From an uncultured Paracoccaceae bacterium (GTDB taxonomy: Bacteria; Pseudomonadota; Alphaproteobacteria; Rhodobacterales; Rhodobacteraceae), in assembly GCA_947500825.1 (NCBI GenBank), contig CANMTR010000005.1:170552-234551 (forward strand): 64,000 nt of DNA. The letters run 5' to 3'. The position numbers were made by a program, and so were the translations under genes. This document shows, in pieces, positions 47,125 through 57,200 of this stretch (positions are counted from its first letter, which is position 1; each line of letters opens with the position of its first letter). The notes below the pieces were generated by a model. The model saw only the letters and a list, made by a program, of their open reading frames with translations, was not told the origin of the DNA and did not search any database.

Positions 47125-48300
47125 ATGAGGCAGGCAGCCCCCGCTCCGACCGTCCACCGCCCGGACGCCGCCCTCGGCGCGGCGGCACCCCGCTTCATCG
47201 GGTCCGAGATCTATCGCGGGTCGAGCTACGGGCCGCTCCACCCCTTGCGGGTGCCGCGCGTCTCCACCGTGATCGACCTCGCCCGCGCCATGGGCTGGCT
47301 GCCGCCCGAACGCTACATCCCCTCGCCGAGGGCGCGGCCCGCCGCGCTCCATGCCTTCCATACGCCCGCCTACATCGCCGCCCTCCAGCGGGCCGAGGCC
47401 GAGCAACGGGTGGACGAGGCCACGCGGGCGCGCCACGAGCTCGGCACCGCCTCGAACCCCGTCTACAGGGAGGTGTTCCGCCGCCCGGCGACCGCGGCGG
47501 GCGGCACGATCATGGCCGGCTCGCTCCTCAGGGCGGGGGGCGCGATCCACAACCCGGGCGGGGGCACCCATCACGGCATGCCTGACCGCGCCAACGGCTT
47601 TTGCTACCTCAACGACCCGGTGCTGGGCATCCTCAGCCTGCGCCACCACGGCGCCGCGCGCGTGGCCTACGTGGACGTGGACGCGCACCATTGCGACGGT
47701 GTCGACGTGGCCTTCCGCGACGATCCGGACGTGCTCCTGGTCTCCACCCACGAGGAACGCCGCTGGCCCTTCACCGGCCCGCTGGAGGATCGCGGCGCGG
47801 GCAACGTGTGGAACCTGCCGCTGCCCCGCGGCGCGGGGGACGCGGACATGGCGCTGGCCGCCGAGCGGGTGATCCTGCCGGCCGTCGCGCGCCACCGCCC
47901 CGACGCCATCGTCCTGCAATGCGGCGCCGACGCGGTGGAGGAGGACCCGCTGGCGCGCCTGTCGCTGACCAACAACGCCCACTGGGCGCTCCTGCGAACC
48001 TTGCGTCCCCTCGCGCCGCGCCTGCTGGTGCTGGGGGGCGGGGGCTACAACCCGTGGTCGGTGGGCCGGCTCTGGACGGGCGTGTGGGCCACCCTGGCGG
48101 GGTACGAGATCCCCGACCGCCTGCCACCCCGGGCGGAGGCCGTGCTGCGCGGCCTGTCCTTCCCGGGCAACCGGCGCGGGCGCAATCCGCCGGAGCACTG
48201 GTTCACCACCCTGCGCGACGCGCCCCGCGACATCCCCGTCTCGGCCACGGTGCGCGCGCGGGTGGACGCGCTCGCCGCCCGCCTTGCCCCTTGGGTCTAG
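47125..48300 (+). CDS. Histone-deacetylase-family amidohydrolase (AcuC/APAH-like)
   Basis: A 391-residue zinc amidohydrolase of the arginase/HDAC superfamily. Conserved active-site pieces are HNPGGGTHHGMPDRANGFCYLND (His pair, near residue 140-160), YVDVDAHHCDGVDVAF (zinc ligands, near 187-200), CGADAVEEDPLARLSLT and GGGGYNPWSVGRLW. In bacteria such enzymes deacetylate polyamines, acetoin-linked proteins or small amides. It lacks histone-binding extensions. Located between a Nudix gene and tpiA; partner not evident. Confidence 0.9.
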   Translation: MRQAAPAPTVHRPDAALGAAAPRFIGSEIYRGSSYGPLHPLRVPRVSTVIDLARAMGWLPPERYIPSPRARPAALHAFHTPAYIAALQRAEAEQRVDEATRARHELGTASNPVYREVFRRPATAAGGTIMAGSLLRAGGAIHNPGGGTHHGMPDRANGFCYLNDPVLGILSLRHHGAARVAYVDVDAHHCDGVDVAFRDDPDVLLVSTHEERRWPFTGPLEDRGAGNVWNLPLPRGAGDADMALAAERVILPAVARHRPDAIVLQCGADAVEEDPLARLSLTNNAHWALLRTLRPLAPRLLVLGGGGYNPWSVGRLWTGVWATLAGYEIPDRLPPRAEAVLRGLSFPGNRRGRNPPEHWFTTLRDAPRDIPVSATVRARVDALAARLAPWV

Positions 48301-48430
48301 GGGCCGGACCGTGTCGGGGCGGCAATCGTCGATCCGGGGGATCACGGGGCCGCGTCGCGGCGTTGGGTCCCAGTCGACGCATTTCGCGGGGCGCCCGACG
48401 CCCCGTCCCAGTACCCAGACAGGAGATCCC

Positions 48431-49186
48431 ATGGCCGACAGACGCAAGCTCGCCGCCGGAAACTGGAAGATGAACGGGGTCGCGGAGCATCTCGCGATGG
48501 TGGGGGCGCTGGCGGACTCCCACGGGCAGGCCCGCTCCGAGGTCCTGATCTGCCCGCCCGCCACGCTCGTCCACCGGCTGGCCGAGGCCGCGCAGGGCAC
48601 CGCCATCGCCGTGGGCGGGCAGGATTGCCACTGGGAGGAGACGGGCGCCCATACCGGCGACACCTCGGCCGCCATGCTCGCCGACGCGGGTGCCAGCTAC
48701 GTGATCGTGGGCCATTCCGAGCGCCGCGCCGACCACGCCGAAGGCGACGAGACCGTGCGCGCCAAGACCAGGGCCGCCTGGGACGCGGGCCTCGCGGCCA
48801 TCGTCTGCGTGGGAGAGACCCTGGCCGAGCGGAAGGCGTCGAACACCATCGACATCATCGGCGGCCAGCTCGCCGGCTCCATCCCCGACCAGGCCACCGG
48901 CCTCAACCTCGTCGTCGCCTACGAGCCCGTCTGGGCGATCGGCACGGGCGAGGTCGCGACCCCCGACCAGATCGGAGAGGTCCACGACGAGATCCGCCGC
49001 CGCCTGGAAAAACGGTTCGGCCCCGGCGTCGGACGCTCCGTGCGGATCGTCTACGGCGGATCGGTCAAGCCCGCCAACGCGGCCGAGGTCTTCGCGGTGG
49101 AGAACGTGGACGGGGCCCTCGTCGGCGGTGCCTCCCTCAAGGCCGAGGATTTCGGCGGCATCATCGAGGCGCTCGACGCCTCCTGA
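48431..49186 (+). CDS. tpiA: Triosephosphate isomerase
   Basis: A 251-residue TIM-barrel enzyme of glycolysis/gluconeogenesis. Active site: Lys13 in AGNWKMNG, His95 in VIVGHSERR and Glu165 in AYEPVWAIGTGEVAT, and the phosphate-binding loops GGSVKPANA and LVGGASLKAEDF are present. AGGAG is just ahead of the ATG at 48431. Length is normal. It converges with the APP1-like gene across an 11-bp-stem hairpin. Confidence 0.97.
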   Translation: MADRRKLAAGNWKMNGVAEHLAMVGALADSHGQARSEVLICPPATLVHRLAEAAQGTAIAVGGQDCHWEETGAHTGDTSAAMLADAGASYVIVGHSERRADHAEGDETVRAKTRAAWDAGLAAIVCVGETLAERKASNTIDIIGGQLAGSIPDQATGLNLVVAYEPVWAIGTGEVATPDQIGEVHDEIRRRLEKRFGPGVGRSVRIVYGGSVKPANAAEVFAVENVDGALVGGASLKAEDFGGIIEALDAS

Positions 49187-49213
49187 CGACCGCGCGACGC
49201 TCGACGCCGCGCG

Positions 49214-49239
49214 GCCCGTCCGGCATCCGCCGGGCGGGC
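49214..49239. terminator. Bidirectional hairpin between tpiA and the APP1-like gene
   Basis: GCCCGTCCGGC and GCCGGGCGGGC form an 11-bp stem (one G-T) with an ATCC loop, ending right at the stop of the convergent gene (49240). It can end both transcripts. Confidence 0.6.
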
Positions 49240-50250
49240 TCAGACCTCCAGCCCGGCCTTGGCGAGCTGGCGCTCCATCCCGACGAAATCGGAGCCGTGG
49301 AGCACCACCACGCCCTCCCGTTCCAGCTCCTCCATCGCCGCGCGCGGGGCCTCGGCCGCGCCGGGCCGGGGCTCGCGCAGGATCACCGCGCGGATGCGCC
49401 CCGGGTGGCGGCGCGCGGCCGCGAGGTAGATCTCGGCGTCTTTCTGCCCGGTATCCCCGATCAGGACGAAGGGCAGGTCGGGGGTCGCGGCCAGGATGCG
49501 GTCGATGGCCTCTCCCTTGTGGCTGCCATGGCCCGAGGTGATGAACTGGTCCCGCCCGATCCCGTAGTCGCGCAGGAACACCGGCCCGGTCACCAGCCCG
49601 GCCCGGTCGAACACCTTCTCGAGGAAGGAATGCAGGTTCCACGGGCTGGAACTGACGTAGAACACCGGGTTGCGCCCCTGGGCGGAGAGGTGCGCCATCA
49701 ATCCCACCGCGTCGGGAAAGACCCGCCGCGTCCGCGCGCTGCCGGTGAAGGTCGTCCACAGGTTGCGCGCCAGCGAATAGGCGCCCGTGTGCATCATCGT
49801 GTCGTCGATGTCCGAGGCCACGCCGATCCGCGCCTCCGCCGAAGGGACGAGCGCGCGGGCGGGCACCCGGCTGTCGGGCACGCCCACGATCTCCAGCGCG
49901 ATCTGGTGCCAGCCGGGCGCGTGCTCTCCCGGGATCGTCAGCGTCACGTATCCTTCCTCGTCGCTCTCGGCCCAGGCGCCGCTCTCGGGCGCCACGACCT
50001 TCACGCCCGCGACCTCGTGGGTCAGGAACAGCGACGCCATCTCGCGCAGGTTCTTCCACCGGCTCTGCCCCGGCTCGGGCGTCGTGCGCCTGAGCGAGGC
50101 CAGCACCCGCGCCCGCAGGACCAGTCCCTCGGGCGTGCCGAAGCCGCGATAGGTGTCGAGGACGGGCCGGTCCGGCGCGCCGCCGAACAGCCCGTCCACT
50201 ACCCGCTCGCCGGCCAGCGCCACCCCGTGCAGGACCCGCTTCACCGCCAT
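49240..50250 (-). CDS. APP1-like phosphatase (DUF2183)
   Basis: A 336-residue protein with the App1p/DUF2183 phosphatase signature. DIDDT is residues 147-151 (SDIDDTMMHTGAYSL) and YVSSSPWNLHSFLE follows, then GRDQFITSGHGSHKGEAIDRIL and VLIGDTGQKDAEIY, a HAD-type core. In yeast App1 is a phosphatidate phosphatase; bacterial relatives are probably lipid-active. The N-terminus (residues 1-135) is beta-rich and specific to the bacterial group. It starts 1 nt after the queG stop, so it is in the same transcript. Confidence 0.85.
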   Translation of the reverse strand: MAVKRVLHGVALAGERVVDGLFGGAPDRPVLDTYRGFGTPEGLVLRARVLASLRRTTPEPGQSRWKNLREMASLFLTHEVAGVKVVAPESGAWAESDEEGYVTLTIPGEHAPGWHQIALEIVGVPDSRVPARALVPSAEARIGVASDIDDTMMHTGAYSLARNLWTTFTGSARTRRVFPDAVGLMAHLSAQGRNPVFYVSSSPWNLHSFLEKVFDRAGLVTGPVFLRDYGIGRDQFITSGHGSHKGEAIDRILAATPDLPFVLIGDTGQKDAEIYLAAARRHPGRIRAVILREPRPGAAEAPRAAMEELEREGVVVLHGSDFVGMERQLAKAGLEV

Positions 50251-50251
50251 T

Positions 50252-51325
50252 TCACCGCCATCCGTCGCCGTCCCGCGCCAGCCGCCGTTCCGCCCAGCGC
50301 GCCGCGTCCGCCACGCCCGCGTCGGCGTCGTCCACCAGCGGGGCCACCGCCGCGGCCAGGGCGGGCACCCCCGAATTGCCGATGGCGTAGCAGACGTTCC
50401 TCACGAAGCGGTCGCGCCCGATCCGCTTGATCGGCGAGCCCGAGAAGCGCGTCCGAAAGCCCGCGTCGTCGAGCGCGGCCATCTCGGCCAGCTCCGGCGC
50501 GCGCCGCCCCGGCTGGGGGGCCAGACGCATGTCGCGGGCGCGCACGGCGAACTTGTTCCACGGGCAGACGGCAAGACAATCGTCGCAGCCGTAGATCCTG
50601 TTGCCGATGCCCTCCCGCAACTCCTCGTCCACCGGTCCCTTGTGCTCGATGGTCAGGTAGCTGATGCAGCGCCGCGCATCGAGCTGGAACGGCGCGGGGA
50701 AGGCGTCGGTCGGGCACACGTCGAGGCACCGGGTGCAGCTTCCGCAATGCTCGTCCTCGGCCGCGTCCTCCGGCAGGTCCAGGTTGGTGAAGATCGCGCC
50801 CAGGAACACCCAGTTGCCGATGTCGCGGCCCAGGAGGTTGGTGTGCTTGCCCTGCCAGCCCAGGCCCGCGGCCTGCGCCAGCGGCTTCTCCATGACCGGC
50901 GCGGTATCGACGAAGACCTTGATCTCCACGTCCTCGAACCCCGTGCGCCGGGCCTCCTCCACGAACCACCGTCCGACCCGCTTCAGCCGCTTCTTGACCA
51001 CGTCGTGGTAGTCGCGCCCCTGGGCATAGACGCTGACGGCGCCGCGCTCGGGCAGGGCTGTATCCTCCAGGGGGTCGTGCGCGGGCGTGTAGGCCTCCGC
51101 CAGCATCACCACCGAGCGCGCCTCGGGCCACAGCACGCGCGGATCTCCCCGCCAGGTCGCGCGGTCCTCCATCCAGCCCATCTGCCCGTGCCGCCCGGCC
51201 TCCAGGAACGCGTCGAGCCGCCCGGCCGCCTGCGGGATGGCATCCGGCTTGCACACGCCCGTCTTGGCGAAGCCCGCCGCATGCGCCTCGCGCTCCAGCG
51301 CGGCCTTCAGCGCCGCCTCGCTCAC
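50252..51325 (-). CDS. queG: Epoxyqueuosine reductase
   Basis: A 357-residue cobalamin- and iron-sulfur-dependent enzyme completing queuosine synthesis in tRNA. It has two [4Fe-4S] motifs, [17 protein letters not shown] and [14 protein letters not shown], with another Cys in [11 protein letters not shown], and the [26 protein letters not shown] segment. The start is taken as the GTG at 51325 ([18 protein letters not shown]) because it overlaps the TGA of DUF2243 as GTGA; the longer open frame above it reads over that gene. It is followed at once by the APP1-like gene. Confidence 0.93.
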   Translation of the reverse strand: MSEAALKAALEREAHAAGFAKTGVCKPDAIPQAAGRLDAFLEAGRHGQMGWMEDRATWRGDPRVLWPEARSVVMLAEAYTPAHDPLEDTALPERGAVSVYAQGRDYHDVVKKRLKRVGRWFVEEARRTGFEDVEIKVFVDTAPVMEKPLAQAAGLGWQGKHTNLLGRDIGNWVFLGAIFTNLDLPEDAAEDEHCGSCTRCLDVCPTDAFPAPFQLDARRCISYLTIEHKGPVDEELREGIGNRIYGCDDCLAVCPWNKFAVRARDMRLAPQPGRRAPELAEMAALDDAGFRTRFSGSPIKRIGRDRFVRNVCYAIGNSGVPALAAAVAPLVDDADAGVADAARWAERRLARDGDGWR

Positions 51326-51795
51326 CCGCGCCGCCAGAGCGCCCAGCCGCCCGCCAGCATCGCGGCCCCCCAGGCGAGGAAGCCCATGTCCCACCAGATC
51401 CACTGGTCCCGTGGCACCGTCTCGTTGACGTGGTGCAGCCCGAGGATCTGGTGGTCGATTACCCCTTCCACCAGGTTGAACAGCCCGAACCCCATCAGGA
51501 GGGTGCCGATCACCGCCCCCGCGCGCCACGCGATCGGCCCCCGCCGGCCCGCGCGCACCAGCACCACGAGCCCGAGCGCCACGAAGATGTATGTCGCCGC
51601 GTGGAAGAGGCCGTCGAGGACGGTGTTGAACTCCAGGTTGCCCAGGGTATCGGCGGGGTAGCCCGCGCTCGTGGCCATGTGGTGCCATTGCAGGATCTGG
51701 TGCAGCACGATCCCGTCGAAGAACCCCCCGAACCCGAGGCCAAACAGGATGCCCGCTGCCGCCGGGAAGGGATGCGATGTCCGGCTGGTGCTCAT
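51322..51795 (-). CDS. DUF2243 membrane protein
   Basis: A 157-residue four-helix membrane protein. It starts [40 protein letters not shown] and includes [17 protein letters not shown] and the [21 protein letters not shown] end. Multiple His residues ([18 protein letters not shown]) are conserved in this family and may bind metal or heme. No function is known. Its TGA overlaps the queG GTG. Confidence 0.88.
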   Translation of the reverse strand: MSTSRTSHPFPAAAGILFGLGFGGFFDGIVLHQILQWHHMATSAGYPADTLGNLEFNTVLDGLFHAATYIFVALGLVVLVRAGRRGPIAWRAGAVIGTLLMGFGLFNLVEGVIDHQILGLHHVNETVPRDQWIWWDMGFLAWGAAMLAGGWALWRRG

Positions 51796-51854
51796 GTCCG
51801 TCCTCCTTGCGCCTGTGGGGGGGCGACGCACGGCCCCGCGCCCCGGTTCCCGTT

Positions 51855-52520
51855 TCAGAAGTCGAGGTCCGCGTAATGGGCGGGGGGCGGAAAGCCGGGC
51901 ACCGCGTCCGCCAGGATACCGCGGAAGGCCGGGCGCGACTTGATCTTGGCGTACCAGTCCTTGACCGCGTCCGAGCGCGTCCAGTCCACGTCCGAGGTGT
52001 AGTCGAGCGACGAGAGCTGCGCGGCGGCGGCGAAATCGGCGAGCGTCAGCGCGTCGCCCGCCAGCCAGCGCCGCTTCTCCAGAAGCCACGCCATGTAGTC
52101 GAGGTGGAACCGGATCGCCCGCGCCCCGGCCTTCACGTTGGTCGAGTTGGGGTATCCCGCGCCCGTGACCTTCCGCATCACCCGCTCGTAGGTCAGCTTC
52201 AGCGTCACGTCGCGATAGAACGTGTCGTCGAACCAGCCGCAGAGCCGGCGCACCTCGTGGCGCGCATCGACCCCGCGCGGCAGCAGGGGAGGGTCCGGGT
52301 GGCGCTCCTCGAGGTATTCGCACACCGCCCCGCTCTCGGGCAGGAACTTTCCCTCCACCCGCAGCACGGGGACCTTGCCGGCCGGGTTGCGGCGCAGGAA
52401 GTCGGCGTCGCGCTCCCAGTAACGTTCCTCCACCAGGTCCACCTCGATGCGCTTCTCGGCCAGGACCAGGCGGACCTTGCGGCAGAACGGCGACAGCGGC
52501 TGGTGATAGAGGCGGTACAT
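51855..52520 (-). CDS. Glutathione S-transferase family protein
   Basis: A 221-residue GST. The thioredoxin-like N-terminal domain starts [23 protein letters not shown] and includes [30 protein letters not shown]. The second, helical domain contains [23 protein letters not shown]. The likely activity is glutathione conjugation or peroxidase activity, substrate unknown. AGGAG precedes the ATG at 52520; upstream in-frame codons are low complexity. A three-copy 11-bp repeat lies just beyond its start. Confidence 0.9.
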   Translation of the reverse strand: MYRLYHQPLSPFCRKVRLVLAEKRIEVDLVEERYWERDADFLRRNPAGKVPVLRVEGKFLPESGAVCEYLEERHPDPPLLPRGVDARHEVRRLCGWFDDTFYRDVTLKLTYERVMRKVTGAGYPNSTNVKAGARAIRFHLDYMAWLLEKRRWLAGDALTLADFAAAAQLSSLDYTSDVDWTRSDAVKDWYAKIKSRPAFRGILADAVPGFPPPAHYADLDF

Positions 52521-52573
52521 CCGGGCTCCTGCGGCGTGGGGCGTGGCACCTTCTGTGCCGCGCGCGCGCGGCA

Positions 52574-52606
52574 GCTTCAACCCGGCTTCAACCCGGCTTC
52601 AACCCG
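52574..52606. repeat. Tandem 11-bp repeat (three copies) at the mtgA 3' end
   Basis: GCTTCAACCCG occurs three times in tandem, followed by a truncated GCTGGAAG. The mtgA stop codon lies inside the block. The unit is not a multiple of three, so copy-number change would shift the end of the reading frame. Confidence 0.85.
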
Positions 52607-53408
52607 GCTGGAAGCAGGCGGCGCGCCCGTCGCGGTCGATCGTCGCCGCCCCGTCGCGGATGCCCGATGCCCGGTCGGCCACCGCGGCGGACGGGCGCGC
52701 CGCCGACCGGCCCTTGGGGTCGGGCAGGATCGCGGCCAGCCGCGCGGCCTGGCTCCCGGTCAGGTCCGCCGCCGCCACGCCGAAGCTCTCTCGCGACGCG
52801 GCGCCCACCCCGAACGTGCCCGGGCCGAACTCCGCGACGTTGAGATACACCTCCACGATCCGCCGCTTGGACCATGTCAGCTCCACCAGCGGCGTCAGGA
52901 TCGCCTCCAGCGCCTTGCGAGGCCAGCTTCGCCCGTGCCAGAGAAAGACGTTCTTCACCACCTGCTGCGTGATGGTCGAGGCGCCGCGCCGTCCGCCCGA
53001 GTCGATGGCCGCCCGGATCGCCTCCAGGTCGAATCCCCAGTGGGCGCAGAACCGCGCATCCTCCGCGGCCACGACCGAGCGCGCCATCACCGGCGCGATC
53101 TCGTCCATGTCCACCCATTCGTGCGAGACCCCGCCCAGCCGGCGCGATTCGGAGGCCATGTAGGGGGTGGTCGGCGGGTTCGCGACCGACAGGAGCGCCA
53201 CCAGCACCACCACCGCGACCCCGAGGCCCAGGCCGATCCGCAGGCTCCATTTCCGGATCGCGGGACCGGGTGCGGGTCGCTCGCGCCGGGGCTCCGGGGC
53301 GGCCGCGCGGGGCCGCCCGCCCTTGGTCCCGGCACCCTTCGACGCGGCGCGCTTCGCCGCCGGTGTCCCGGCCTTCGCTCCCTTGGTGGATGTGCCGCGT
53401 TTCGCCAT
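52599..53408 (-). CDS. mtgA: Monofunctional peptidoglycan transglycosylase
   Basis: A 269-residue GT51 glycosyltransferase that polymerises lipid II glycan strands. A basic N-terminal tail (about 50 residues rich in K, R, A, P) precedes one membrane helix (residues 56-75, LRIGLGLGVAVVVLVALLSV). The GT51 motifs follow: Glu116 in AAEDARFCAHWGFD, RRGASTITQQVVKN, and ELTWSKRRIVEVYLNVAEFG. The ATG at 53408 is used though 53420 is possible. The C-terminus (ACFQPG) ends in a repeat block. Confidence 0.92.
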   Translation of the reverse strand: MAKRGTSTKGAKAGTPAAKRAASKGAGTKGGRPRAAAPEPRRERPAPGPAIRKWSLRIGLGLGVAVVVLVALLSVANPPTTPYMASESRRLGGVSHEWVDMDEIAPVMARSVVAAEDARFCAHWGFDLEAIRAAIDSGGRRGASTITQQVVKNVFLWHGRSWPRKALEAILTPLVELTWSKRRIVEVYLNVAEFGPGTFGVGAASRESFGVAAADLTGSQAARLAAILPDPKGRSAARPSAAVADRASGIRDGAATIDRDGRAACFQPG

Positions 53409-53464
53409 GCCCGGACCCATACCGGCCCCGCGGGCGCGGGAAAAGCCGCTGGCGCGGCTCCGCG

Positions 53465-53737
53465 TCAGGTCTGTGGCGGCTGGCCCATCTCTCCGGCCAC
53501 GCCCGAGGTCAGCTCCTGGCGCAGGGCATAGCGTTCCTCGGTCACGTCGCCCTCGAACGGGGCCATGTCCGCCTTGCCGTACCAGTAGCGCGCGTTGTCC
53601 TCGTCGCCCTCCACCCGATGCAGGTGGGCATGGAGCCACAGGGCCCCGCGCCCTTCGAACTCCTGGACGATCTCGTGGGCGCGGTCCCAGTCCCCGGCCT
53701 CCAGCCGGTCGAGCGCGTCGATGAGCATATCCGCCAT
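53465..53737 (-). CDS. Small conserved hypothetical protein
   Basis: A 90-residue acidic protein, MADMLIDALDRLEAGDWDRAHEIVQ and LWLHAHLHRVEGDEDNARYWYGKADM. The pattern of small helices with alternating A, L and W is like a single TPR-type hairpin, and it resembles uncharacterised proteins of related bacteria. AAAGGA is at good spacing before the ATG. It lies 57 bp upstream of the mtgA gene's start on the same strand. Function unknown. Confidence 0.75.
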   Translation of the reverse strand: MADMLIDALDRLEAGDWDRAHEIVQEFEGRGALWLHAHLHRVEGDEDNARYWYGKADMAPFEGDVTEERYALRQELTSGVAGEMGQPPQT

Positions 53738-53847
53738 GTGCCGTGTCCTTTCGCGTTTGCCCTCCAGATAGGGCGCGCCGGGCCGCGGAACCAGGGAGGG
53801 GCGGGCGCGCTCCCCCAAGGGGAGATCAACCTCAAGGAGAAATTGCC

Positions 53848-54195
53848 ATGTCCCGTTCCATCCACCGCGCGCTTGTCCCCGCGATCCTGTGCGCCGGTCT
53901 CGCCGCGCCCGCCGTCGCCCAGCAGGACGCCGCGGGCGGCCCGCGCATCCAGATGGACCTGCCCGGCGGCACCGTCGCGGTCGATTGCGGCCGCACAAGC
54001 ATCTCCGACTGCGCCGCCGCCATCCGCCCGCTGGTGGACCTCGCGACACAGGCCGCGCGCAACGCGCCCGCGACCCCCCGGGCTCCCGCCACGGGGCAGG
54101 GGACCCCGGCGCCCGCCCCGGCGACACCGGATGCCCCCGCCGCCGGGGCGGGGGCCATCCGCCCGGGCGACGACGCCGCCGCGCCGGGCGGCTAG
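53848..54195 (+). CDS. Exported small proline/alanine-rich protein, function unknown
   Basis: A 115-residue protein with a Sec signal peptide (MSRSIHRALVPAILCAGLAAPAVAQQ) and a short mature part of two regions: VAVDCGRTSISDCAAAIRP with two cysteines, then a P/A/T-rich tail (ATPRAPATGQGTPAPAPATP). AAGGAGA precedes the ATG. The cysteine pair could be structural. No domain is recognised; confidence is in the coding status rather than function. Convergent with gltB over 10 bp. Confidence 0.7.
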   Translation: MSRSIHRALVPAILCAGLAAPAVAQQDAAGGPRIQMDLPGGTVAVDCGRTSISDCAAAIRPLVDLATQAARNAPATPRAPATGQGTPAPAPATPDAPAAGAGAIRPGDDAAAPGG

Positions 54196-54205
54196 GCCCG
54201 GCGGC

Positions 54206-57200
54206 TCACTCCGCCGGGATCGCCTCGTCCTCGATGCCGATGGGCGCGTCGAGCTTGCCCAGCATCTCCTTCGGGCAGACCTGGACGAAACGCGGCAGCT
54301 CCTCGTCCCAGTGCTGCAGGATATCGCCTGCCCGCCGCGATCCGGTCTCGTCGCGGTGGCGCGTGATCAGGTCCTTCAGCAGGTCCGCCCAGTGGTCCAC
54401 CGCGACCGGGCAGGTCACCAGCGTCTCGGGGTTCATCAGCGTCTCGGTCCGGCCCTCGGGATCGTAGACGAAGGCCATGCCGCCGGTCATCCCCGCGCCG
54501 AAATTGGCGCCGACCTCGCCCAGGATCGCCGCGATGCCGCCGGTCATGTATTCGCAGCCGTTCGACCCGCAGCCCTCGACCACCGTGTGGGCGCCCGAGT
54601 TCCTCACCGCGAACCGCTCGCCCGCCCGGCCGGAGGCGAACAGGTAGCCCCCCGTCGCGCCGTAGAGGACGGTGTTGCCCACGATGGTGTTGTCGGCCGC
54701 CTGCAGCGGGCTGACCATGGGCGGGCGGACCACGATGATGCCCCCCGACAGGCCCTTGCCCACATAGTCGTTGGCGTCGCCCGAGACCTCGATCTTCAGG
54801 CCCGGCGCGGCGAAGGCGCCCAGCGACTGGCCCGCGCTGCCCGTCAGCTTGATGTGCAGGTGGTCGGGCTGAAGCTGGTTGCGCATCCCGAACTTGCTGA
54901 CGAGGTGGCTCGACGTGCGCGTGCCCACGGTGCGGTGCGTGTTCCTGACCGCGTAGGAGAGCTGCATCTTCTCCCCGTCCTCCAGGAAGCGCCGCGCGTC
55001 CTGCACGATCTCCGCATCCAGCGTCTCGTCGGGCTCGTTGCGGGGCTGGTTTCGGTCATAGACGATCTCGCCCGTGTCATCGACGGTGATCAGCAGCGGG
55101 TTGAGGTCCAGGTCGTCCAGGTGCGCCGAGCCGCGGCTCACCTGGCTCAGAAGGTCCGCCCGCCCGATCACGTCGTCGAGGCTGCGCGCGCCCAGCTCCG
55201 CCAGGATCTCGCGCACCTCCTGGGCATAGAAGGTGATCAGGTTCACCACCTTGTCGGCGTTGCCGGTGAACTTCTCCCTCAGCGCATCGTCCTGGGTGCA
55301 CACGCCCACGGGGCAGGTGTTGGACTGGCACTGGCGCACCATGATGCAGCCCATGGCGATCAGTGCGGCGGTGCCGATGCCGAACTCCTCGGCCCCCATC
55401 ATCGCCGCCATGACGATGTCGCGCCCCGTCCTGAGCCCGCCGTCGGTCCTCAGCGTCACGCGGGAGCGCAGGTCGTTCATCGCCAGCACCTGGTGCGCCT
55501 CGGTCAGGCCCATCTCCCAGGGCAGGCCCGCATACTTGATCGACGTGGCCGGCGAGGCCCCGGTGCCGCCGTTGTGCCCCGAGATCAGGATCACGTCGGC
55601 CTTGGCCTTGGCCACGCCCGCCGCGATCGTGCCCACGCCCGAGGACGCGACGAGCTTCACCGTCACCTTGGCCTTCGGGTTGATCTGCTTCAGGTCGTAG
55701 ATAAGCTGCGCCAGGTCCTCGATCGAGTAGATGTCGTGGTGCGGCGGCGGCGAGATCAGCGTCACGCCGGGGGTGGAGTGGCGCAGCTTGGCGATCAGCT
55801 TCGTCACCTTCATGCCCGGAAGCTGCCCGCCCTCGCCGGGCTTGGCGCCCTGGGCCACCTTGATCTCCAGCTCCTCGCAGTGGAGCAGGTATTCCGCCGT
55901 CACCCCGAAGCGTCCCGAGGCCACCTGCTTGATCTTGGCCGAGCGGTTGTCGCCGTTGGAATCGGGGGTGAAGTCGTCGGGGCTCTCGCCGCCCTCGCCG
56001 CTGTCGGACTTCGCCCCGATCCTGTTCATGGCGATCGACAGGGTCCGGTGCGCCTCGGGCGAGAGGGCGCCCAGGGACATGCCCGGCGTCACGAACCGCT
56101 TGCGGATCTGGGTGATGCTCTCGACTTCCTCGATCGGCACGGGCTTGCCCAGCGCCTTGAAGTCCATGAGGTCGCGCAGGTGGATCGGCTTGGCCTGGCG
56201 CATCTTCTTGGAATACTGCTTCCACATCTGGAAGCTGGCCTTGTTGCACGCCATCTGCAGCATGTGCATCGACGTGGCCTCCCAGGCATGGCTCTCGCCC
56301 GACCGCCTGGCCTTGTAGAAGCCGCCGATGGGCAGCACGTCGCGCCCGCCCATGTAGGCCCGCGCATGGACCTCCTCGGCGCGCATCTGGATGCCGTTCA
56401 CCCCCACGCCCGAGATCCGGCTCTGCATGCCGGGGAAGAACTCGGCGCACATGGCGCGGCTCAGGCCCACCGCCTCGAAGTTGATGCCGCCGCGATAGGA
56501 GGAGATCACGCTGATCCCCATCTTCGACATGATTTTCAGCAGGCCCTGGTCGATGGCCTTGCGGTAGCGCGCCATCACCTCGGTGAGCGAGCCCTCCATC
56601 AGGCCGCGCTCCAGCCGGTCGGCCAGGCTGTCCTCGGCGAGGTAGGCGTTCACCGTGGTCGCCCCGCACGAGATCAGCACCGCGAAGTAGTGCGGATCGA
56701 CGCATTCCGCCGAGCGCACGTTGATCGAGGTGAAGGTCCGCAGGCCCTGGCGCGTCAGCCACGAATGGACCGCGCTGGTGACCAGGATCATCGGCATCGC
56801 CACGCGGCCCTCGCCCGAGCCCGCGTCGCTCAGCACGATGTGGCCCGCGCCCGAGCGCACGGCCTCCTCGGCCTCCTCGCGCACCCTGCCGAGGTTGCGC
56901 CTGAGCGTGCCGTGGCCCTGGCCGGGCTCGAAGGTGCAGTCGATCTCGACCATGGGGGAGTTGAACGCCTCCACCATCCGGTCGAACTGGGCGTTGGCCA
57001 GGAACGGGCTGTCGAGGACGATGATCTCGGTCTGCGTGCTCGATTCGTCGAGCACGTTCTTGAGGTTGCCGAACCGGGTCTTGAGGCTCATCACCCGGAA
57101 CTCGCGCAAGCTGTCGATGGGCGGGTTCGTCACCTGGGAGAAGTTCTGCCGGAAATAGTGCGACAGCGGCCTGTAGGTCGTCGACAGCACCGCGGCGGGC

